Shown here: piece by piece, positions 37,371-48,706 of the stretch
How positions within the stretch are numbered: the first letter of the stretch is position 1
Layout of the letters: every line of letters begins with the position of its first letter
Source of the DNA: Aliiroseovarius sp.
GTDB lineage: Bacteria > Pseudomonadota > Alphaproteobacteria > Rhodobacterales > Rhodobacteraceae
Assembly (NCBI RefSeq): GCF_030148435.1
Contig: NZ_JASBTN010000040.1
Span: forward strand, 40,347-104,346
Reading direction: 5' to 3'
DNA: 64,000 bases
Position numbers and translations under genes: made by a program
Notes under the pieces: generated by a model
Databases searched by the model: none
Told to the model about the DNA's origin: nothing
Seen by the model: the letters and a program-made list of their open reading frames with translations, nothing else

Positions 37371-37778
37371 TCAACGTCGGGCGTAAAACACCATCTCGAA
37401 CCCATCCTCGCCAGAGAGGATCAGAACCTCGCCCGCGACTTCGGCCAGGGTGACGCGGGCAAGCGCCTCGAAAAAGGCCGCTTCCTCCGCAAGCTCGGGA
37501 CAGGCGCGTCTGGTTGCGGCGATGGGCCCGGCTTCGAACCAGGGATAGGGCGCGGATTGCGTGGCGCTGTAGCCGTTGCAGGGAGCGTCGCCGATGATCC
37601 GGCCTTCCTCGGGAAAGCTGATCGTCGCCCGGGCCGGGTAAGCGGTGCCGCCCAGCGCCTCCAGACTCCAGGTCACGCCCGACGGGGCATACCCGGAAAT
37701 CGTCTCGTCCCTGCCGGATACCTGCAGAAGGACGAACACCGCGACAGCGACGACCAGCAGGGCAAGAAGCTTTTTCAT
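37371..37778 (-). CDS. META-domain lipoprotein-like protein (HslJ-like)
   Basis: SGVTWSLEALGGTAYPARATISFPEEGRIIGDAPCNGYSATQ...RRACPELAEEAAFFEAL. Confidence 0.75.
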   Translation of the reverse strand: MKKLLALLVVAVAVFVLLQVSGRDETISGYAPSGVTWSLEALGGTAYPARATISFPEEGRIIGDAPCNGYSATQSAPYPWFEAGPIAATRRACPELAEEAAFFEALARVTLAEVAGEVLILSGEDGFEMVFYARR

Positions 37779-37786
37779 GCGGACGC

Positions 37787-38092
37787 CTACCACCCACCGG
37801 TTTTCATCACCACATCATGGCCGGTGTTCTGCGGTGCCCCGCCTGCGAAGGCCTTCACCTGGCCGGCAAAAGTCCGGAAATATTCCTGGGATTGCACGTG
37901 GGCCAGGGTTTCGGGCGCGTCCCAGCGGCCCCAGTGGAACCGGGTTACTCCGTCGTCGGCCACGGCCACCTGGTAGGTGAACTTGCCCGCCGCCTGCGGG
38001 TCATTGTCAACGGCGCTGATGAAGTTGTGGATCGCCTGTGTCCAGGTGTCCTCGTCACCGGAATAGGCGTAGGTAATTGTGATCGCACGCAT
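37787..38092 (-). CDS. Small protein, possible antibiotic-biosynthesis-monooxygenase-like fold
   Basis: MRAITITYAYSGDEDTWTQAIHNFISAVDNDPQAAGKFTYQVAV...VQSQEYFRTFAGQVKAFAGG. Confidence 0.5.
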   Translation of the reverse strand: MRAITITYAYSGDEDTWTQAIHNFISAVDNDPQAAGKFTYQVAVADDGVTRFHWGRWDAPETLAHVQSQEYFRTFAGQVKAFAGGAPQNTGHDVVMKTGGW

Positions 38093-38103
38093 GGGGCTCT
38101 CCT

Positions 38104-38123
38104 ATTTAACGCATTTGTTAAAT
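38104..38123. promoter_or_regulatory. Inverted repeat ATTTAAC-GCATTT-GTTAAAT next to the small-gene start
   Basis: Perfect 7-bp arms 12 bp upstream of the 38092 start codon. Confidence 0.55.
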
Positions 38124-38145
38124 GTGGGGCGGCCCGAGGCCCGCG

Positions 38146-38685
38146 TCAAGCGTCCCGCAACGCCAGCAAAGCAGCCAGCAGGGTAGACATGGCGCCGGAA
38201 TTGTCGGCCCCGTCGGCTGAGGACAGCTCTGCCAGCCCCATATGTGCGCCCTGCACGATGCGGGCAAACTCGGGATTGGTTAGATCCAGCTCATCCAATG
38301 TGACCGACAGCATGGTGCGGCGATGGCCGTCAACACGGGCGACGGTTTCGGCCACCGCTGGATTGTCCTGACCCCAGGCGCGAATGGCCTGTTCGGCGGG
38401 ATCGTCGCTGTTGAGCGAGCCCAGCCGGTCCAACCGTTTCACCGCATCCGCTTCCTCCTGCCCGGTTGCCGCCAGCGCCAGCAGCGTACGTTCCTCCCAC
38501 TTTGCCAGCAGGCGCGCGTGGAAGTCGGGCAGGTCGCGGAAATGCCAGTAGAACGATCCCTTGGTGGCGCCGATGCGTCGCGCCAGCGGTTCGGCCTTCA
38601 GCCCCTGGGGGCCCTGTTCGACAAGGGCATCGAAGCCGGTTTGCAGCCAATCATCGGCGTTCAGGCGGGTCTTATTCTTGAGCAT
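38146..38685 (-). CDS. TetR-family transcriptional regulator
   Basis: LQTGFDALVEQGPQGLKAEPLARRIGATKGSFYWHFRDLPDFHARLLAKWE HTH. Confidence 0.92.
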   Translation of the reverse strand: MLKNKTRLNADDWLQTGFDALVEQGPQGLKAEPLARRIGATKGSFYWHFRDLPDFHARLLAKWEERTLLALAATGQEEADAVKRLDRLGSLNSDDPAEQAIRAWGQDNPAVAETVARVDGHRRTMLSVTLDELDLTNPEFARIVQGAHMGLAELSSADGADNSGAMSTLLAALLALRDA

Positions 38686-38725
38686 GGCGGCCTCCTCGGG
38701 CAGCGGCGAAGGATAGCACCGGCGA

Positions 38726-38759
38726 TTGCAGGTGCAGAAAGATTATGCTGCACCTGCAA
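38726..38759. promoter_or_regulatory. 12-bp-arm inverted repeat TTGCAGGTGCAG-N10-CTGCACCTGCAA
   Basis: Perfect dyad 41 bp upstream of the TetR gene start; core recurs at 40538 upstream of mcd. Confidence 0.7.
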
Positions 38760-38795
38760 AATAAAACAAGCCCCCCGGGGGTCCGGAGGGCGTGT
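38759..38795 (-). terminator. Putative terminator of mcd
   Basis: Minus strand CCTCCGGACCCCCGGGGGGCTTGTTTTATTTT. Confidence 0.5.
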
Positions 38796-38816
38796 CGGTA
38801 TGAAACTGTGGCCGGA

Positions 38817-40472
38817 TCACCCCAGCAGGCGTCGGGCAATCACCTGCGCCTGGATTTCGGCGGCACCTTCGAAGATGTTGAGAATCCGTGCGTCGCAAAG
38901 AATGCGGCTGATCTGATATTCCAACGCAAAGCCGTTTCCGCCATGGATCTGCAGCGCATTGTCGGCGCAGGCCCAGGCGACGCGGGCGCCCAGCAACTTG
39001 GCCATGCCGGCCTCCAGATCGCAGCGCTGGTCGTGATCCTTTTCCCAGGCCGAGAAATAGGTCAGCTGGCGGGCGACCATGATCTCGACTGCCATCATCG
39101 CCAGCTTGCCCGAGACGCGCGGGAAGTTGATCAGCGACTTGCCGAACTGCTTGCGGTCCTCGGCATATTGCATGCCGACCTCCAGCGCGTTCTGCGCCAC
39201 GCCGATGGCGCGGGCGGCGGTCTGGATGCGGGCCGCTTCGAAGGTCTTCATCAGCTGTTTGAAACCCTGGCCTTCGACCCCGCCCAAGAGGTTCTCGCCC
39301 TTGACCTTGAACCCGTCGAAACCCAGCTCGTATTCCTTCATGCCGCGGTAGCCCAGCACCTCGATCTCGCCGCCGGTCATGCCTTCGGTGGGGAAGGGGT
39401 TGGCATCGTCGCCCGGGGTTTTTTCGGCCAGGAACATGGACAGGCCGCGGTGGTCGGTGCTGTCGGGATCGGTGCGCGCCAGCAGGGTCATGACATGGGT
39501 GCGCGCGGCGTGGGTGATCCAGGTCTTGTTGCCGGTGATCTCGTAATCGCCGTCCTGCGTCTTGACCGCGCGTGTGCGCAGCGAGCCGAGGTCGGACCCG
39601 GTGTTCGGTTCGGTAAAGACGGCGGTCGGCAGGATCTCGGCCGAGGCCAGTTTCGGCAGCCAGTTTTCCTTCTGCTCATCACTGCCACCGGCCAGAATCA
39701 GCTCGGCGGCGATTTCCGACCGGGTGCCCAGCGAGCCGACGCCGATATAACCGCGCGACAGCTCCTCGGAGACCACCACCATCGAGGCTTTCGACAGGCC
39801 CATGCCGCCGTATTCTTCGGGAATGGTCAGGCCGAACACGCCCATCTCCGCCAGTTCCTCGAGGATTTCCATCGGGATGAATTCGTCCTTCAGGTGCCAT
39901 TCGTGGGCATTCGGCACCACCCGGTCGTCGGCATAGCGGCGGAAGGTCTCGCGGATCATTTCCAGCTCTTCGTCCAGACCGGTGGCGCCGAAAGTGGCGT
40001 GACCGGCATTGCCCTGCATCAACTCGACCAGACGGGCACGGGCGGCGGGCGTGTTGCCACCAGCGATCAGAGCGTCGATCTCGGCAGTGGCCAGCGGGGC
40101 CGCGTCGACATTCATGTCCGACAGGCGGGCCATCTCGTTCTGGCTCATCATCATGCCGCCCTTGATCTGGGCCAGGTATTCACCGAAGGCGATCTGCAGG
40201 ATCAGGCTTTCCATCTCGCCCATCTGCCCGGCCTCGGTCAGGCGGGTGGCCCAGGCCTGCATCTGGCGCAGGCTTTCCACGTAGGTGGCCAGCCACGAGA
40301 GGGCGTGGGCGGCGCTCTGGTTGGCTTCCAGCAGGCTGCCCGAGACACGATCGCCATCCGTCACCATGTCGCGGACCGAAGCTTTCGCGGCCTCCAGCAC
40401 GGTTTCGCAAGGCGCCACGGCGGCGCCGGTCAGGGTCATCAGGTTGTCCATCAGGGCGGTGGTCATGGTCAT
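38817..40472 (-). CDS. mcd: (2S)-methylsuccinyl-CoA dehydrogenase-like acyl-CoA dehydrogenase (ethylmalonyl-CoA pathway)
   Basis: Acyl-CoA dehydrogenase (AELILAGGSDEQKENWLPKLASAEILPTAVFTEPNTGSDLGSLRT) with about 150-aa N-terminal extension as in Mcd. Confidence 0.82.
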   Translation of the reverse strand: MTMTTALMDNLMTLTGAAVAPCETVLEAAKASVRDMVTDGDRVSGSLLEANQSAAHALSWLATYVESLRQMQAWATRLTEAGQMGEMESLILQIAFGEYLAQIKGGMMMSQNEMARLSDMNVDAAPLATAEIDALIAGGNTPAARARLVELMQGNAGHATFGATGLDEELEMIRETFRRYADDRVVPNAHEWHLKDEFIPMEILEELAEMGVFGLTIPEEYGGMGLSKASMVVVSEELSRGYIGVGSLGTRSEIAAELILAGGSDEQKENWLPKLASAEILPTAVFTEPNTGSDLGSLRTRAVKTQDGDYEITGNKTWITHAARTHVMTLLARTDPDSTDHRGLSMFLAEKTPGDDANPFPTEGMTGGEIEVLGYRGMKEYELGFDGFKVKGENLLGGVEGQGFKQLMKTFEAARIQTAARAIGVAQNALEVGMQYAEDRKQFGKSLINFPRVSGKLAMMAVEIMVARQLTYFSAWEKDHDQRCDLEAGMAKLLGARVAWACADNALQIHGGNGFALEYQISRILCDARILNIFEGAAEIQAQVIARRLLG

Positions 40473-40537
40473 CTCCTGTCCATCATGCGGCATGGATTCG
40501 GCTCCGTAACAAAGGTCCGGGAAGAGATAGCCATTTC

Positions 40538-40547
40538 GCAGGTGCAG
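40538..40547. promoter_or_regulatory. GCAGGTGCAG motif upstream of mcd
   Basis: Identical 10-mer to both arms of the 38726-38759 dyad (context TTCGCAGGTGCAGCGCAA). Confidence 0.5.
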
Positions 40548-40666
40548 CGCAATAAAAATACGTCACGAATGTCGAACGCGAACGAAAATGACGCAACGAT
40601 GTTTTGCCGTGCGGGGCGGTGCGGAATCCGGTAGGCTGCGGGCAAAGGTGTGAAAAAGGGCGTGAA

Positions 40667-41437
40667 ATGAGTGGGATAGTTGCCGAAATCCCGGTTTGGA
40701 TTCTCCTGGCGGCGGGCGGATTTACCCTGCTGGCGGGCTTCGTAAAGGGCGCGGTGGGCTTTGGCATGCCGATGCTGATGATCTCGGGTCTGGCGACGGT
40801 TTTGCCCGGCGAGGTTGCACTTGCGGCATTGATCCTGCCCACGGTGGTTTCGAACCTGTACCAGAGCCTGCGGCAGGGCTGGCGCGTGGCCTTGTCGGCA
40901 ATCCTTCGGTTCCGGGTGTACCTGCTGGTCATGCTCGGGGTTCTGAGTGCCAGCGCGCAACTGGTGACGGTGCTTTCTCCGCGCGCGCTTTTCATTGCCA
41001 TCGGCTTGCCGGTGGTTCTGTTCAGCGTGATGCAGTTGGTCGGCTGGCGACCCAATCTGCGGCCCGAGAACCGGATGCGTGACGAGGCGGCGATTGCCGG
41101 GTTCGCAGGGTTCTTCGGTGGCATGTCCGGGGTCTGGGGGCCACCCACGGTGGCCTATCTGACCGCGATCGACACGCCCAAGGCGGAACAGATGCGGGTG
41201 CAGGGGGTGATCTATGGTCTGGGCGCGGTGGTGCTGGTGGCGGCGCATCTGCGCTCCGGCGTATTCAGTGCCCATACCGCGCCCCTGTCGGTGCTGATGC
41301 TGGCCCCTGCGCTCATCGGCATGGCCGTGGGCACCTGGGCGCATGACCGGATGGACCAGGCCCTGTTCAAGCGGCTGACCCTGGTGGTGCTGGTGCTGGC
41401 GGGTCTGAACCTTTTGCGCAAGGGTCTGATGGGCTGA
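40667..41437 (+). CDS. TauE/SafE-family sulfite exporter/permease
   Basis: GFTLLAGFVKGAVGFGMPMLMISGL...FAGFFGGMSGVWGPPTVAYLTA; multi-TM. Confidence 0.9.
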   Translation: MSGIVAEIPVWILLAAGGFTLLAGFVKGAVGFGMPMLMISGLATVLPGEVALAALILPTVVSNLYQSLRQGWRVALSAILRFRVYLLVMLGVLSASAQLVTVLSPRALFIAIGLPVVLFSVMQLVGWRPNLRPENRMRDEAAIAGFAGFFGGMSGVWGPPTVAYLTAIDTPKAEQMRVQGVIYGLGAVVLVAAHLRSGVFSAHTAPLSVLMLAPALIGMAVGTWAHDRMDQALFKRLTLVVLVLAGLNLLRKGLMG

Positions 41438-41484
41438 CCGGATCGTGACTGCGCGAAACGGCAACATTGCCTTAGGCTCGCCCC

Positions 41485-41835
41485 ATGCGTTGGCTTGTTT
41501 TCCTCCTGATCTCGACCCCGGCCTTGGCTGACCCGTTGCTCGGGCGGTGGGGCACCCCGGCGCAATGTGCGGGGCGTCCGGTCCTCGAAGGCGGCACGCG
41601 TCTGGCCGCTCCGTTCGAAATCGGCCCCGAGTGGCTCAGGCAGGGTGAGGTCTGGTGCAGGCTCACGTGGTTTGACGCTCAGCCGCAGAGCGGCGGGCTG
41701 TTCCGTGCGGCAAGGGCGCTGTGTGGAGAAGATTCCGTGCGGGGTTACAATTTGGGATTCGTGCTGGAAGGCGAAGCGCTGACGATCCTGTGGGACGAGC
41801 GTCTGGTCAACGGGCCGCTCAGGCGGTGTGACTGA
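41485..41835 (+). CDS. Secreted hypothetical protein
   Basis: MRWLVFLLISTPALADPLLGRWGTPAQCAGRPVLEGGTRLAAPFEIGPEWL. Confidence 0.65.
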   Translation: MRWLVFLLISTPALADPLLGRWGTPAQCAGRPVLEGGTRLAAPFEIGPEWLRQGEVWCRLTWFDAQPQSGGLFRAARALCGEDSVRGYNLGFVLEGEALTILWDERLVNGPLRRCD

Positions 41836-41841
41836 CGTTTT

Positions 41842-42357
41842 CTAGGACAACAGGTCCGGCCCGTCGCAGATGTCGATGTCCTGCGGGAAAAGGGCGGGGG
41901 GAACAACCGTGAACTCGGCGCGGTGCAACTCGGTTGCGCCGTCATAGAGCGTGATCGACCAGTCACCTGGCAGCATTTCATAGCTGTATTCGAACTCCCA
42001 ACCCACGCCGACCAGCCCGTCCGGGGTCTGGTTGGTGAAGAAGCTCTGCTGCGTCACGCCGTCGGGGCCCATCGGCGGATGGGCTGTGACCGCACGGATG
42101 GGCGAGGTGAAAGAGGGGTCGCGCTGCAGCACGACGCCGATATGGATGCCCTTGGCCGCCGGGGCGACGCGGGTCGGGATGACGCGGAGCAAGTGAACAT
42201 CCATCAGGTCGGTGCGCCCTTCAAGGGTGTCCTCTGCCAGCGCGCTGCCGCTGCCGATCACGCCACACAGAAAACCCGACTGGACCGACAGGACCTGCGG
42301 GTTGGCGCCGGCCGCCGCGGGCACCAGCGAAACGAGAAATAGCAGGAGGCGCAACAT
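41842..42357 (-). CDS. DUF3859-like secreted protein
   Basis: Signal peptide; GIHIGVVLQRDPSFTSPIRAVTAHPPMGPDGVTQQSF...GWEFEYSYEMLPGDWSITLYDG. Confidence 0.7.
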   Translation of the reverse strand: MLRLLLFLVSLVPAAAGANPQVLSVQSGFLCGVIGSGSALAEDTLEGRTDLMDVHLLRVIPTRVAPAAKGIHIGVVLQRDPSFTSPIRAVTAHPPMGPDGVTQQSFFTNQTPDGLVGVGWEFEYSYEMLPGDWSITLYDGATELHRAEFTVVPPALFPQDIDICDGPDLLS

Positions 42358-42464
42358 GGGTTTCTTTCCATGGATCATCTGGCGAAAGCGTAACGCGGGA
42401 TGGTGCAGCGGGGAAGGGCGCGCGCGGCAGATGCCCCATGCAAGCAGATCCCGTGCCTCGAATG

Positions 42465-42494
42465 CAAAACGCCCCGGCGCGTGGCCGGGGCGTT
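42465..42494 (-). terminator. Intrinsic terminator of pckA
   Basis: AACGCCCCGGC-N5-GCCGGGGCGTT; minus strand ends in TTTTGCATT. Confidence 0.8.
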
Positions 42495-42517
42495 CCAGAA
42501 GTCCGATCGTGACGCGA

Positions 42518-44116
<1,599 letters not shown>

Positions 44117-44469
44117 CTGATTTAACTCCTGTCGCCGGCTCTGGTCCTGTCTGCCGGCGTATGGTTTCCACATGAGAGCACGGAGGGCCATATCCGCGCG
44201 CCGGACCTCATGTGAACGAGGACCGGTGGCGTGGCTATAGCACGACGCTTTGATCAGGGAACAGGTCGCAAACGCAAAGTTAGCGATACCAAACCCCTGT
44301 TTGCGCAACCAATCGGAACGGAAAGTGAGGCATATTAGTCATTATTTTCCGATTTCGGGTGCTCAATAGCCGCAGTCGGGGCTTGATTCGCACTATTTTG
44401 TTGATTCCCAAGGCCGAAACCGGAAAAGTGGGGAAAAACATGAAAACGAGCAGTACAAGGAACCCTCAC

Positions 44470-45174
44470 ATGTCGAGGATCGCATTGGTCGACGACGACA
44501 GGAACATCCTGACGTCGGTCTCCATGACTCTCGAAGCGGAAGGCTTCGAAGTTGAAACCTACAATGACGGGCAAAGCGCGCTGGACGCGTTCAATCACCG
44601 CCTGCCGGACATGGCTGTCCTGGACATCAAGATGCCGCGCATGGACGGGATGGACCTGTTGCAGCGTCTGCGGCAAAAGACGTCGACCCTGCCGGTGATC
44701 TTTCTCACTTCCAAGGATGACGAGATCGACGAGGTGCTGGGCCTGCGCATGGGCGCGGATGATTACGTCAAGAAGCCGTTTTCGCAGCGCCTTCTGGTTG
44801 AACGCATCCGCTCGCTTCTGCGCCGCCAGGAAGTGATCGCCAATGACGAAATCGGCCAGGTCGAGGAAAGCAAGACCATGGTGCGCGGCGATCTGGCGAT
44901 GGACCCGCTGCGTCACGCCGTGACCTGGAAGGGGCAGGACGTGTCCCTGACAGTGACCGAATTCCTGCTGTTGCAGGCGCTGGCGACACGTCCCGGGTTC
45001 GTCAAGAGCCGCGATCAGCTGATGGATGTGGCCTATGACGACGACATCTATGTCGACGACCGCACCATCGACAGCCACATCAAGCGGCTTCGCAAGAAGA
45101 TGCGTGGCGCGGATTCCGAGTTCTCGGCAATTGAGACGCTCTACGGGATCGGCTACAGATACAACGAGGAATAA
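44470..45174 (+). CDS. chvI: Two-component response regulator ChvI
   Basis: [41 protein letters not shown]...[15 protein letters not shown]...winged HTH. Confidence 0.94.
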   Translation: MSRIALVDDDRNILTSVSMTLEAEGFEVETYNDGQSALDAFNHRLPDMAVLDIKMPRMDGMDLLQRLRQKTSTLPVIFLTSKDDEIDEVLGLRMGADDYVKKPFSQRLLVERIRSLLRRQEVIANDEIGQVEESKTMVRGDLAMDPLRHAVTWKGQDVSLTVTEFLLLQALATRPGFVKSRDQLMDVAYDDDIYVDDRTIDSHIKRLRKKMRGADSEFSAIETLYGIGYRYNEE

Positions 45175-45208
45175 CCCGTAACGAACGGGGGAAAATCTGG
45201 AAAGCAAA

Positions 45209-46954
45209 GTGCGAGATACGGTGCGAGATACAAAGTCCTCCGGCTCGGGCGTGGTATTGGGCGAGGACTGGGTCGCGCCCCAGAGCGCGGTGGACAGCGC
45301 GCTGCGTGCACGGCGCGAGCGGCGCGGGGTGATTTCGATCAACCGCTCGCCCCTGGCGCGCAAGATCATCACGTTCAACCTTCTTGGCATGATCGTCATG
45401 GTGGCCGGGGTTCTGTATCTGAACCCGTTCCGTGACAGTCTGGTCTTTCAGCGTGAAACGGCCCTTGTGGCCGAGGCTCAGCTAGTCGCCGACATGTTCG
45501 AAGCCACGCGTGCCCTGGGGCAGCTTGCCGGCACCGGCGCGGTGTCCGGGGGGGAGCTTGCTCGGGCCGAAACGGGGAATGTGGACCCGGCGGCACTTCT
45601 GGCCAACCTCGATCTGTCGCCCGGGGTCGAGGCGTTCGTCTTCGATCGTTCCGAGGCGCTGATTGGCACCACGATGGGTCAGGAACGCGCCGCGCCGGCC
45701 CCGGTCGAGGGGCTGGAACGCGATGGGCGTTCCACCATCATCACCGACCTGCTGAACCGGGTGTGGGAGGGGATATCGTCGCTTGTCGACTCGGGTGAAC
45801 CGGTGCCCTCCGGGGTGGATGCGGAAGGTCAGGCACGCTCTCTTGTCCGTGCCGCACTCTCTGGCACGACCCAGGTATCGACCGGCGTGGACGGGACCGG
45901 CAGCACGGTCTTCTCGGTGGCGACGCCGATCCTCGTTGAGGGCCGCGCGGTGGGCGCCGTCGCGCTGACCAGCGCCTCGGGCGAGCTGGACGCCCTGGTG
46001 CGCAGCGAACGTGAGCAGGTGTTGCAGATGTTCGTCATTGCGATCCTGGTGTCGATCGGTTTGAGCCTGGTTCTGGCATCGACCATTGCCAACCCGCTGT
46101 CGGATCTGGCCGCCGCCGCCGAGCTGGGGCGCGACAAGAACACCAAAAGGGTCAATCCGGGCCGGGTCCGCATCCCGGACCTGGCGGGCCGCCCGGACGA
46201 GATCGGGCGGCTTTCGACCGCCCTGCGCGGCATGGTCGCGGCGCTCTACGACAGGATCGACGCGAACGAACAATTCGCCGCCGACGTGGCGCATGAGATC
46301 AAGAACCCGCTGGCCAGCCTGCGCTCGGCCATCGGCACGCTGCGTTTTGCCAAGCGCGATGACCAGCGCGAGAAGCTGTTGGACGTGATCGACCACGATG
46401 TGCGCCGCCTTGACCGTCTGGTCAGCGACATCTCCAACGCCTCGCGGCTGGACAGCGAGCTGGTGAAGGAGGATGAAGAGGCCTTCGACCTTCTCAAGAT
46501 GCTGCGCAATCTGACCGAATACCTGGGCAACGAAGCGTCGGAGAAGGGCGTGGACTTCATCACCGACCTGCCGCCCGATCCGGTCGTCATCCAGGGGCTC
46601 GAAGCGCGGCTGGCGCAGGTTTTCGTCAACCTGATCACCAATGCGCTGAGCTTTTGCGACGACGGCGACGCGATCCGTGTCTGGGCCCGTCACCGCGAGA
46701 ACCGCGTGCTGATCGTGGTGGAGGACACCGGCCCCGGCATTCCCGACGAGGCGCTGGCGAAGATCTTCAACCGTTTCTATTCGGAACGGCCCGAGGGGCA
46801 GTTCGGCAACAACTCCGGGCTCGGGCTGGCGATCTCGAAACAGATCGTCGAGGCCCATGGCGGTGTGATCTGGGCCGAGAATATCCGCCCGACAGACACC
46901 GATGTCACCTCGGAACCGCTGGGTGCCCGCTTCGTGGTGGGCCTGCCGCTGTGA
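45209..46954 (+). CDS. chvG: Sensor histidine kinase ChvG
   Basis: NPFRDSLVFQRETALVAEAQLVADMFEA...FAADVAHEIKNPLASLRSAI...GLAISKQIVEAHGG. Confidence 0.93.
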   Translation: MRDTVRDTKSSGSGVVLGEDWVAPQSAVDSALRARRERRGVISINRSPLARKIITFNLLGMIVMVAGVLYLNPFRDSLVFQRETALVAEAQLVADMFEATRALGQLAGTGAVSGGELARAETGNVDPAALLANLDLSPGVEAFVFDRSEALIGTTMGQERAAPAPVEGLERDGRSTIITDLLNRVWEGISSLVDSGEPVPSGVDAEGQARSLVRAALSGTTQVSTGVDGTGSTVFSVATPILVEGRAVGAVALTSASGELDALVRSEREQVLQMFVIAILVSIGLSLVLASTIANPLSDLAAAAELGRDKNTKRVNPGRVRIPDLAGRPDEIGRLSTALRGMVAALYDRIDANEQFAADVAHEIKNPLASLRSAIGTLRFAKRDDQREKLLDVIDHDVRRLDRLVSDISNASRLDSELVKEDEEAFDLLKMLRNLTEYLGNEASEKGVDFITDLPPDPVVIQGLEARLAQVFVNLITNALSFCDDGDAIRVWARHRENRVLIVVEDTGPGIPDEALAKIFNRFYSERPEGQFGNNSGLGLAISKQIVEAHGGVIWAENIRPTDTDVTSEPLGARFVVGLPL

Positions 46955-47379
46955 CCGCCCCGCAGGGCGAGGTCTTTCATGCGACCACCGTTGCGATAAA
47001 CGGCAAGGGGGTGCTCATCCTGGGGCCCTCCGGCAGCGGCAAGAGCGGCCTTGCTCTGCAGTTGCTGGCGCTGGGCGCGGTGCTGGTGGCCGATGACCGC
47101 AGCCGGGTGATCTGTACGGATGGCAGGTTGATAGCCCATGCGCCGCCCCGCATGGCCGGGGTGATCGAAGCCCGCAATGTCGGGCTGATACGGGTGCCGC
47201 ATGTCAAAACCGCGCCCCTGCACCTGGCCGTGGACATGACCCGGGAGGAGCCCGACCGCCTGCCGCACCCCAAAAGCCTCACGATATCGGGAATGGCGCT
47301 GGACTTGCTCTGGCGGGTTGACGCCCCACATTTTCCAAGTGCCATATGGCAATTGGTAAATGGAGAAGCTGTTCGGTGA
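46951..47379 (+). CDS. hprK: HPr kinase/phosphorylase, truncated alphaproteobacterial type
   Basis: [45 protein letters not shown] start overlaps chvG stop. Confidence 0.92.
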   Translation: MTAPQGEVFHATTVAINGKGVLILGPSGSGKSGLALQLLALGAVLVADDRSRVICTDGRLIAHAPPRMAGVIEARNVGLIRVPHVKTAPLHLAVDMTREEPDRLPHPKSLTISGMALDLLWRVDAPHFPSAIWQLVNGEAVR

Positions 47380-48299
47380 CGGACAAGAACAACAGGAACA
47401 AGGAGGCTAAGGCACAGCGTATCGTGCTTGTGACCGGGGCCTCCGGGGCCGGGCGATCAACGGCAATTCGCGCTTTGGAAGACGTGGGCTACGAGGCGAT
47501 CGACAACCTGCCGATGTCTCTCATCGAACGGCTTCTGGATGGCGCGCCTCTTGATCATCCGCTGGTCCTGGGCATTGACGTGCGCAACCGTGATTTTTCG
47601 GTCGAACGGCTGTTGGAGCTGCTCGACTGGCTGAGGCGCGAAAGCGGCTGGGAGGCAGAGCTTCTGTACCTCGATTGCTCGCGTGACGTTCTGATCCGGC
47701 GCTTTTCCGAAACCCGCCGCCGCCACCCGCTGGCACCTGAAGAGGCGCCGGGGGACGGCATTCTGCGCGAGGTGGAGCTTCTGGCCCCGGTTCGCGCGCG
47801 CGCATCGGTGCTGATCGACACCTCGGAGCTGTCGGTCCACGACCTCAAGGAGGAGGTGCTGCGCTGGCTCGGCAATGGCGGGGCCGAGATGCTGGCTGTC
47901 TCGGTGCAGAGTTTCAGCTACAAACGCGGCATGGCGCGCGGGCTGGATCTGATGTTCGACGCGCGCTTCCTGCGCAACCCGCATTGGGACCCCACCCTGC
48001 GCGCGCTGGATGGCCGCAGCCCCGAGGTCGCGGCCTACGTGGCCGAAGACGCACGCTTCGACGAATTCTTCGATCGGGTGCTCGGCATGGTCGAATTCCT
48101 GTTGCCCGCCTATGGCGAGGAAGGCAAGAGCCACCTGTCGATCGGCTTTGGCTGCACCGGCGGAAAACATCGTTCCGTCGCACTGGCCGAAAAGCTGGCA
48201 AATGCGCTTGCACAGGCTGGCTGGCAGGTGTCAATTAGGCATCGGGAACTGGAACTCCGGGCCGAAGGCCTGCCCGGAACAGCGCAGCAAGCGGGGTAG
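47376..48299 (+). CDS. rapZ: RNase adapter protein RapZ
   Basis: [39 protein letters not shown]...[36 protein letters not shown]...[11 protein letters not shown]. Confidence 0.96.
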   Translation: MTDKNNRNKEAKAQRIVLVTGASGAGRSTAIRALEDVGYEAIDNLPMSLIERLLDGAPLDHPLVLGIDVRNRDFSVERLLELLDWLRRESGWEAELLYLDCSRDVLIRRFSETRRRHPLAPEEAPGDGILREVELLAPVRARASVLIDTSELSVHDLKEEVLRWLGNGGAEMLAVSVQSFSYKRGMARGLDLMFDARFLRNPHWDPTLRALDGRSPEVAAYVAEDARFDEFFDRVLGMVEFLLPAYGEEGKSHLSIGFGCTGGKHRSVALAEKLANALAQAGWQVSIRHRELELRAEGLPGTAQQAG

Positions 48300-48306
48300 T
48301 GGACGC

Positions 48307-48699
48307 GTGATCGGGATCGTCATTGTCGCACATGGTGGCTTGGCCGGGGAATACCTGGCCGCGGTCGAGCATGTGGTGGGCAGACAGGACGGCATGCGGG
48401 CCATTTCCACGGATGCGGAATGCGACCGGACCGACAAGCGTACGGAAATCCAGGCCGCGGCCGATGCGGTGGACACGGGTGACGGCGTGGTCGTGGTGGT
48501 GGACATGTTCGGCGGCAGCCCGTCGAACCTCTCTCTGCCCGCCTGTTGCAAGAGCGACCGAAAGATTCTCTATGGCGCGAACCTTCCCATGCTTCTGAAG
48601 CTGGCGAAGTCCCGCCACCTGTCCGTGCCCCGCGCCACCGAGGCTGCGTTGAAAGCGGGACGCAAATATATTGACTGTATCGATGGCCCTCAGGAGTAA
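48307..48699 (+). CDS. PTS system EIIA component, mannose-type (PtsM-like)
   Basis: IGIVIVAHGGLAGEYLAAVEHVVG...VVVVVDMFGGSPSNLSL. Confidence 0.9.
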   Translation: MIGIVIVAHGGLAGEYLAAVEHVVGRQDGMRAISTDAECDRTDKRTEIQAAADAVDTGDGVVVVVDMFGGSPSNLSLPACCKSDRKILYGANLPMLLKLAKSRHLSVPRATEAALKAGRKYIDCIDGPQE

Positions 48700-48706
48700 G
48701 TGACCG

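Noticed and set aside
38745-40634. 629-aa plus-strand ORF over mcd
   Set aside because: Shadow ORF; minus-strand acyl-CoA dehydrogenase is well supported
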